64,000 nt of DNA. It comes from JAFLCL01 sp964502175. Lineage in GTDB: Bacteria; Myxococcota_A; Polyangia; Polyangiales; Sandaracinaceae. The notes beneath the pieces were generated by a model. That model was given only the letters and a program-made list of their open reading frames with translations. It was not told where the DNA came from and did not search any database. The stretch is taken from positions 17,463 through 81,462 of the forward strand of contig CAZCVE010000042.1 in NCBI GenBank assembly GCA_964502175.1, given 5' to 3'. Shown piece after piece: positions 60,750 through 64,000 of the stretch. Each line of letters begins with the position of its first letter. The first letter of the stretch is position 1. The position numbers and the translations under genes are program-made.

Positions 60750-62176
60750 CACGCGGCACCTCCCATCGCATGCGACACGTGCGCAGAGCGGGCGTTGCTC
60801 ACGAGGGCCGCACGCACGGCCTCGTCGAGGCGGGTCTGCGAGGGCGAGAGGCCCTTCTCCGCGGCCTCGAGGAATTCCTTCCGGTACTTGCGGACGAACG
60901 CGAGCATCGGCATCGCGGTTCCGTCGGCGAGCGCGCAGATCGTGTTGCCCATCATGTTGTTCGAGATGTCGACGAGGAGGTCGACGTCGCTCGCCTTGCC
61001 GCGTCCCGACGCGAGCTTGCTCAGCGTGTCCTCGAGCCAGCCCGTTCCTTCACGACACGGCGTGCACTGGCCGCACGACTCGTGGTGATAGAACTTCATC
61101 AGGTTGCGCGAGGCCTCGACCATGTTGACCGAGGAGTCCATGACGATCGCGCAGCACGTGCCGAGCATCGTGCCGAGGTTGCGCATGGTGTCGACGGCCA
61201 TCGGCACATCCAGATGGCTCTTGCCGTGCCACTTGTTCATCGGGCTCTTCGGATCGGGCGCGTGCACCTTGTCCTCGGGGCGGAGCACGGGCGTGCTCGA
61301 GCCACCGGGGATGACGCCCTTGAGCGGACGATCCGCGTGCAGCATGCCGCCGCCGAAGTCGAAGATGAGCTCGCGCAACGTGATGCCGACGGGCGCCTCG
61401 AAGACGCCGGGACGGACCACGTGGCCGCTGATGCCGTAGAGGCGCGTGCCGCCGTCTTTCATCTCGGGCGGGAGGAGCGAGAGGTTCGACCACGCCTCGC
61501 CGCCCATCGCCACCACATCGGGCACCGCGGCGATCGTCTCGACGTTGTTGACGATCGTGGGCATGCCGAACGCGCCCTTCACGGCGGGGAACGGCGGCTT
61601 GAGGCGCGGCTCACCGCGCTGGCCCTCGAGCGAGTTGAGGAGCGACGTCTCCTCGCCGCAGATGTACGCACCGGCGCCCGGGTGGACGACGATCTCCATC
61701 GGATGATCCTTGCCGAACGGACGCGCGCCCAGGTAGCCCTTGGCGTGCGCTTCCTTCACCGCGGCCTCGAGGCGCTGGATGGAGAGGACGAGCTCGCAGC
61801 GCACGTAGATGAACGTCTTGTGCGCGCCGATCGCGTACATCGCGATGATGCATCCCTCGACGAGGCGGTGCGGATCCTTCTCCATGATCGTGCGGTCCTT
61901 GAAGGTGCCGGGCTCACCTTCGTCCGCGTTGATCACGAGGTAGACGTCTTGTCCGGGCTTGGGGTTGAGGAAGCCCCACTTCATGCCCGCGGGAAAGCCA
62001 GCGCCACCGCGTCCGCGGATGTTCGCAGCCTTCACTTCGTCCTTGATCTGCTGCTGCGTCATCGTCCCGAGCGCCTTCTTGGCGGGGCCGTACGCGCCGG
62101 CACGCTCCGCGACGGCGAGCGTCCAGCTCTGCGCGAGCGGGTAGCGGTTCGAGAGGATGTTCTTGTAGTCGGGCAT
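60749..62176 (-). CDS. nuoF: NADH-quinone oxidoreductase subunit F (NADH-binding)
   Basis: 475 aa from ATG at 62176. FMN/NADH site GRGGAGFPAGMKWGF near 57 and ADEGEPGTFKDR near 85, and the N3 Fe-S cluster ligands in ESCGQCTPCREGTGW near 350 with the fourth Cys in GNTICALAD near 400. It takes electrons from NADH and passes them to the NuoE/G chain. A C-terminal Ala/His-rich tail is unremarkable. It starts 67 nt after the nuoE stop. Confidence 0.96.
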   Translation of the reverse strand: MPDYKNILSNRYPLAQSWTLAVAERAGAYGPAKKALGTMTQQQIKDEVKAANIRGRGGAGFPAGMKWGFLNPKPGQDVYLVINADEGEPGTFKDRTIMEKDPHRLVEGCIIAMYAIGAHKTFIYVRCELVLSIQRLEAAVKEAHAKGYLGARPFGKDHPMEIVVHPGAGAYICGEETSLLNSLEGQRGEPRLKPPFPAVKGAFGMPTIVNNVETIAAVPDVVAMGGEAWSNLSLLPPEMKDGGTRLYGISGHVVRPGVFEAPVGITLRELIFDFGGGMLHADRPLKGVIPGGSSTPVLRPEDKVHAPDPKSPMNKWHGKSHLDVPMAVDTMRNLGTMLGTCCAIVMDSSVNMVEASRNLMKFYHHESCGQCTPCREGTGWLEDTLSKLASGRGKASDVDLLVDISNNMMGNTICALADGTAMPMLAFVRKYRKEFLEAAEKGLSPSQTRLDEAVRAALVSNARSAHVSHAMGGAA

Positions 62177-62243
62177 GCGTTGGCCTGTTCGGTCCGCGAT
62201 GTCGGGAGAGGCAGCGAGCGAGCGAGTGAAGGAGCGCGGGCGA

Positions 62244-62798
62244 TCAGCTCGACGCAGTGTTCGGCACCCAGGCGGTCTCTTCCTGCGTGGGCATCTCACC
62301 CTTCTCGACGCGATCCATCAGCGCGTCGAGCTTCTCGGGGGTGAGGTTCTCGTAGAAGCGATCGTCGATCTGCACCATGGGCGCGTAGCCACACGCCGCG
62401 AGGCACTCGGCCTTCTTGAGCGTCCAGGTGCCGTCTTTCGTCGTCTCGCCCGCGTGGCAGCCGAGGCGCTTCTCCGCGTGCTCCTGGATCGTCTTGCCGC
62501 CGCGCAGGTCGCACGAGAGCGTTCGACACACCCAGAGCACGTGCTTCCCGACGGGAGCCTGGTGGTACATCGTGTAGAACGTCACGACGCCCTGGACCTC
62601 GCTGGTCGCCATGCCGAGCCGCTGCGCGACGTACGCGATCACGTCGGGCGACACCCAGCCGACGGCCTCTTGGCAGACGTGCAGCGTCGGGATGCAGGCC
62701 GCGCGGCGCGTCGGATAGCGGCCGAGGATCTCGTCGATGCGTCGCTCTTGGTCCGGCGTGAGAGTGAGGGGCGCGTGGGACTGAGCCGGGGTCGTCAT
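62244..62798 (-). CDS. nuoE: NADH-quinone oxidoreductase subunit E
   Basis: 184 aa from ATG at 62798; the longer upstream frame is Arg/Ala-rich and lacks signal. The [2Fe-2S] N1a ligands are visible as Cys-x4-Cys (CRTLSC) and Cys-x3-Cys (CLAAC). VTFYTMYHQAPVG and the WVCRTLSC block are typical. First gene of the nuoE-F-J-K-L-M-N run. Confidence 0.94.
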   Translation of the reverse strand: MTTPAQSHAPLTLTPDQERRIDEILGRYPTRRAACIPTLHVCQEAVGWVSPDVIAYVAQRLGMATSEVQGVVTFYTMYHQAPVGKHVLWVCRTLSCDLRGGKTIQEHAEKRLGCHAGETTKDGTWTLKKAECLAACGYAPMVQIDDRFYENLTPEKLDALMDRVEKGEMPTQEETAWVPNTASS

Positions 62799-63209
62799 GG
62801 GGCGGTCGTTCTCCACACCGTCGGAGGCGCCGAAGGAGGCGCGCTCGGATGCACCGAGGGACGTCGCCGCGCGCGCGAAATGGAGCGCCCGGCGCGTCGC
62901 GATCACGACCGCGAGCGATGCTCGGCGGGCGCGAAAGCGGCCGGACGCTAGGCCGCGCGTGCGAGAGTGTCAAGACACGCCAGGCGTCGCGCGCGGGCCG
63001 CTCCGCACGGGCGAGACGCACACGGGAGCGGTCGTGAAGAAGACGAAGACTTCGGATTGAAATCGGCGATCGACACGACTAGCATCCGCGCGTCGCCAGG
63101 TCGTCCGTGGTGGCAGCGCGTGACCATTGCGATCACGCGAGGCCACTCCCCCGTCGGGGCGCCCTTCGAGGGGAGCACGCGCGGAACAGCCCTGGCTGGA
63201 GGCACACAC
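62799..63209. other. Intergenic region, nuoE / zinc-ribbon repeat protein
   Basis: 411 nt, no credible gene. It holds the nuo operon promoter and the promoter of the plus-strand gene. Two small dyads are visible: GCGGCC/GGCCGC at 62937-62956 and GTGTC-AA-GACAC at 62967-62978. The ribosome site for the next gene is GGAGG at 63198-63202. Confidence 0.55.
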
Positions 63210-64000
63210 GTGACCGTCTTCTGTCCGAACTGCGGAAAGCCCAACACCGACACCGCCACCCAGTGCGTCGCGTGCGCGACCGCGCTCAAGCCCAAGGCAG
63301 CTGCCTCGAAGTTCAAGGGCACCATGATGATGTCGGGACCGGCGGTCGCGCCGAAGCCCGGTGCACCGCCTGGACCGGGCGGGCCGCCGCCAGGTGGGCC
63401 GCCGATGGCCGGTCCGCCGATGGGCGCGCCGGCCGCGCCCGCCGAGCCGCCGAAGAACATGGCGTTCCAGGCCACGATGCTCGGGCCGATGACGCCGCCG
63501 CCTGGTGAGGCTGGCGGATTCGGTGGTCCGCCCGCGGCGCCGCAAGGGTTCGGGGGTCCGCCGCCGATGGCGCCTCCGGGTATGGGCAACACGCCGCCTC
63601 CAGGTGGTGGATTCGGTGGACCTCCCGCGGGTCCGCCGCCGGGTGGGTTCGGCGGCGCACCGCCGGACGCATCGCCTGGCTTCGGCGGTCCGCCGAGCGC
63701 GGCGCCTGGATTCGGCGGTCAACCCGCGCCGGGCGGCTTCGGCGCACCTCCGGGCGGCGCACCTCCGGGCGGCGGCTTCGGCGCGCCTCCGAGCGGTCCT
63801 CCCCCGGGCGGAGGCTTCGGCGCTCCGGCGGGTGGCCCGCCTCCGGGTGGCGGCTTCGGTGCTCCCGCGGGCGCTCCCCCCGGCGGTGGCTTCGGCGCTC
63901 CTGCGGGTGGCCCGCCTCCGGGTGGTGGCTTCGGCGCGCCCGCTGGCGGTCCTCCCCCGGGCGGAGGCTTCGGCGCTCCGGCGGGTGGCCCGCCTCCGGG
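63210..64000 (+). CDS. Zinc-ribbon protein with Gly/Pro/Phe-rich repeats (runs off the window)
   Basis: At least 263 codons from GTG at 63210, with GGAGG 7 nt upstream; no stop before 64000. The N-terminus is a zinc ribbon: CPNC at 5-8 and CVAC at 19-22. From ~45 on it is low-complexity Gly/Pro/Ala/Phe, and from ~63760 it becomes a regular 13-residue repeat (GGGFGAPAGGPPP) of 39 nt. Such proteins in myxobacteria are often signalling or FHA-type adaptors, but no further domain is visible before the edge. The repeat could be disordered and phase-separating (inference). Confidence 0.75.
   Translation, partial: MTVFCPNCGKPNTDTATQCVACATALKPKAAASKFKGTMMMSGPAVAPKPGAPPGPGGPPPGGPPMAGPPMGAPAAPAEPPKNMAFQATMLGPMTPPPGEAGGFGGPPAAPQGFGGPPPMAPPGMGNTPPPGGGFGGPPAGPPPGGFGGAPPDASPGFGGPPSAAPGFGGQPAPGGFGAPPGGAPPGGGFGAPPSGPPPGGGFGAPAGGPPPGGGFGAPAGAPPGGGFGAPAGGPPPGGGFGAPAGGPPPGGGFGAPAGGPPP
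63760..64000 (+). repeat. 39-nt (13-codon) tandem repeat within the zinc-ribbon gene
   Basis: About six imperfect copies of a unit coding GGGFGAPAGGPPP, with synonymous third-base variation among copies (ggcggtggcttc/ggcggaggcttc). It continues past the window edge, so total copy number is unknown. Confidence 0.8.

Noticed and set aside
56997..61088. 1363-codon open frame on the plus strand opposite nuoL-nuoK-nuoJ-nuoF
   Set aside because: Low-complexity Arg/Glu/His composition, no motif, fully antisense to well-identified complex I genes.

Overview
The window is about 70% G+C with strong third-position G/C bias. It carries several eukaryotic-type Ser/Thr kinases, a GAF-type histidine kinase, many small lipoproteins and long antisense open frames. 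This points to a myxobacterium (Polyangiales, Sandaracinus-like); the genus is an inference from gene style, not from a marker gene.

Layout. 1-5.5 kb: a truncated extended SDR, a CxxxxCH lipoprotein, a large kinase/receiver/HPt/degenerate-GGDEF fusion and an acyltransferase. 5.6-9.1 kb, minus strand: pyrR, a lipoprotein, pyrB and a NamZ-type muramidase. 9.1-12 kb, minus: a CxxxY-type CcmE-like protein, then the Fo part of an ATP synthase (atpZ-atpI-atpB-atpE) closed by a clear intrinsic terminator. 12-15.6 kb: hemL, a broken GST-like gene and a dienelactone hydrolase, divergent from a GlxA/AraC-type regulator. 15.6-22.5 kb, minus: a Ser/Thr kinase, a RAYT-type transposase, a GAF-GAF histidine kinase and two exported proteins. 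22.5-27 kb, plus: RidA, enoyl-CoA hydratase, acyl-CoA dehydrogenase, a DUF1444-like protein, a thioredoxin and a small protein.

27.1-37.8 kb, plus: the most striking locus. Three consecutive lipoxygenase paralogues and a 1778-residue kinase/ATPase/GAF/adenylate-cyclase fusion lie 22, 7 and 10 nt apart. This looks like an oxylipin synthesis and signalling operon. 37.9-43 kb, minus: a LysM protein, a CpoB-like lipoprotein, a membrane protein and two fatty acid desaturases. 43-53.4 kb: a DnaJ-type zinc-finger protein, a SWIM-SNF2 helicase, a threonine-dehydratase-like enzyme, a 42-bp minisatellite and a tandem pair of related lipoproteins, the second truncated. 53.5-62.8 kb, minus: a partial complex I operon, nuoE-F-J-K-L-M-N, without nuoG/H/I or nuoA-D; its NuoL carries a PKD-containing C-terminal extension. 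The window ends inside a zinc-ribbon, Gly/Pro/Phe-repeat protein.

Non-coding structure is also notable. A family of ~93-nt structured repeats (three copies) always lies just 3' of a stop codon in the same orientation. The copy between nuoM and nuoN is bracketed by a 24-bp duplication of the ancestral gene junction, the footprint expected of a small mobile element. A second repeat family (two copies) lies at 5.5 and 49.7 kb. I saw no rRNA, tRNA or CRISPR array.
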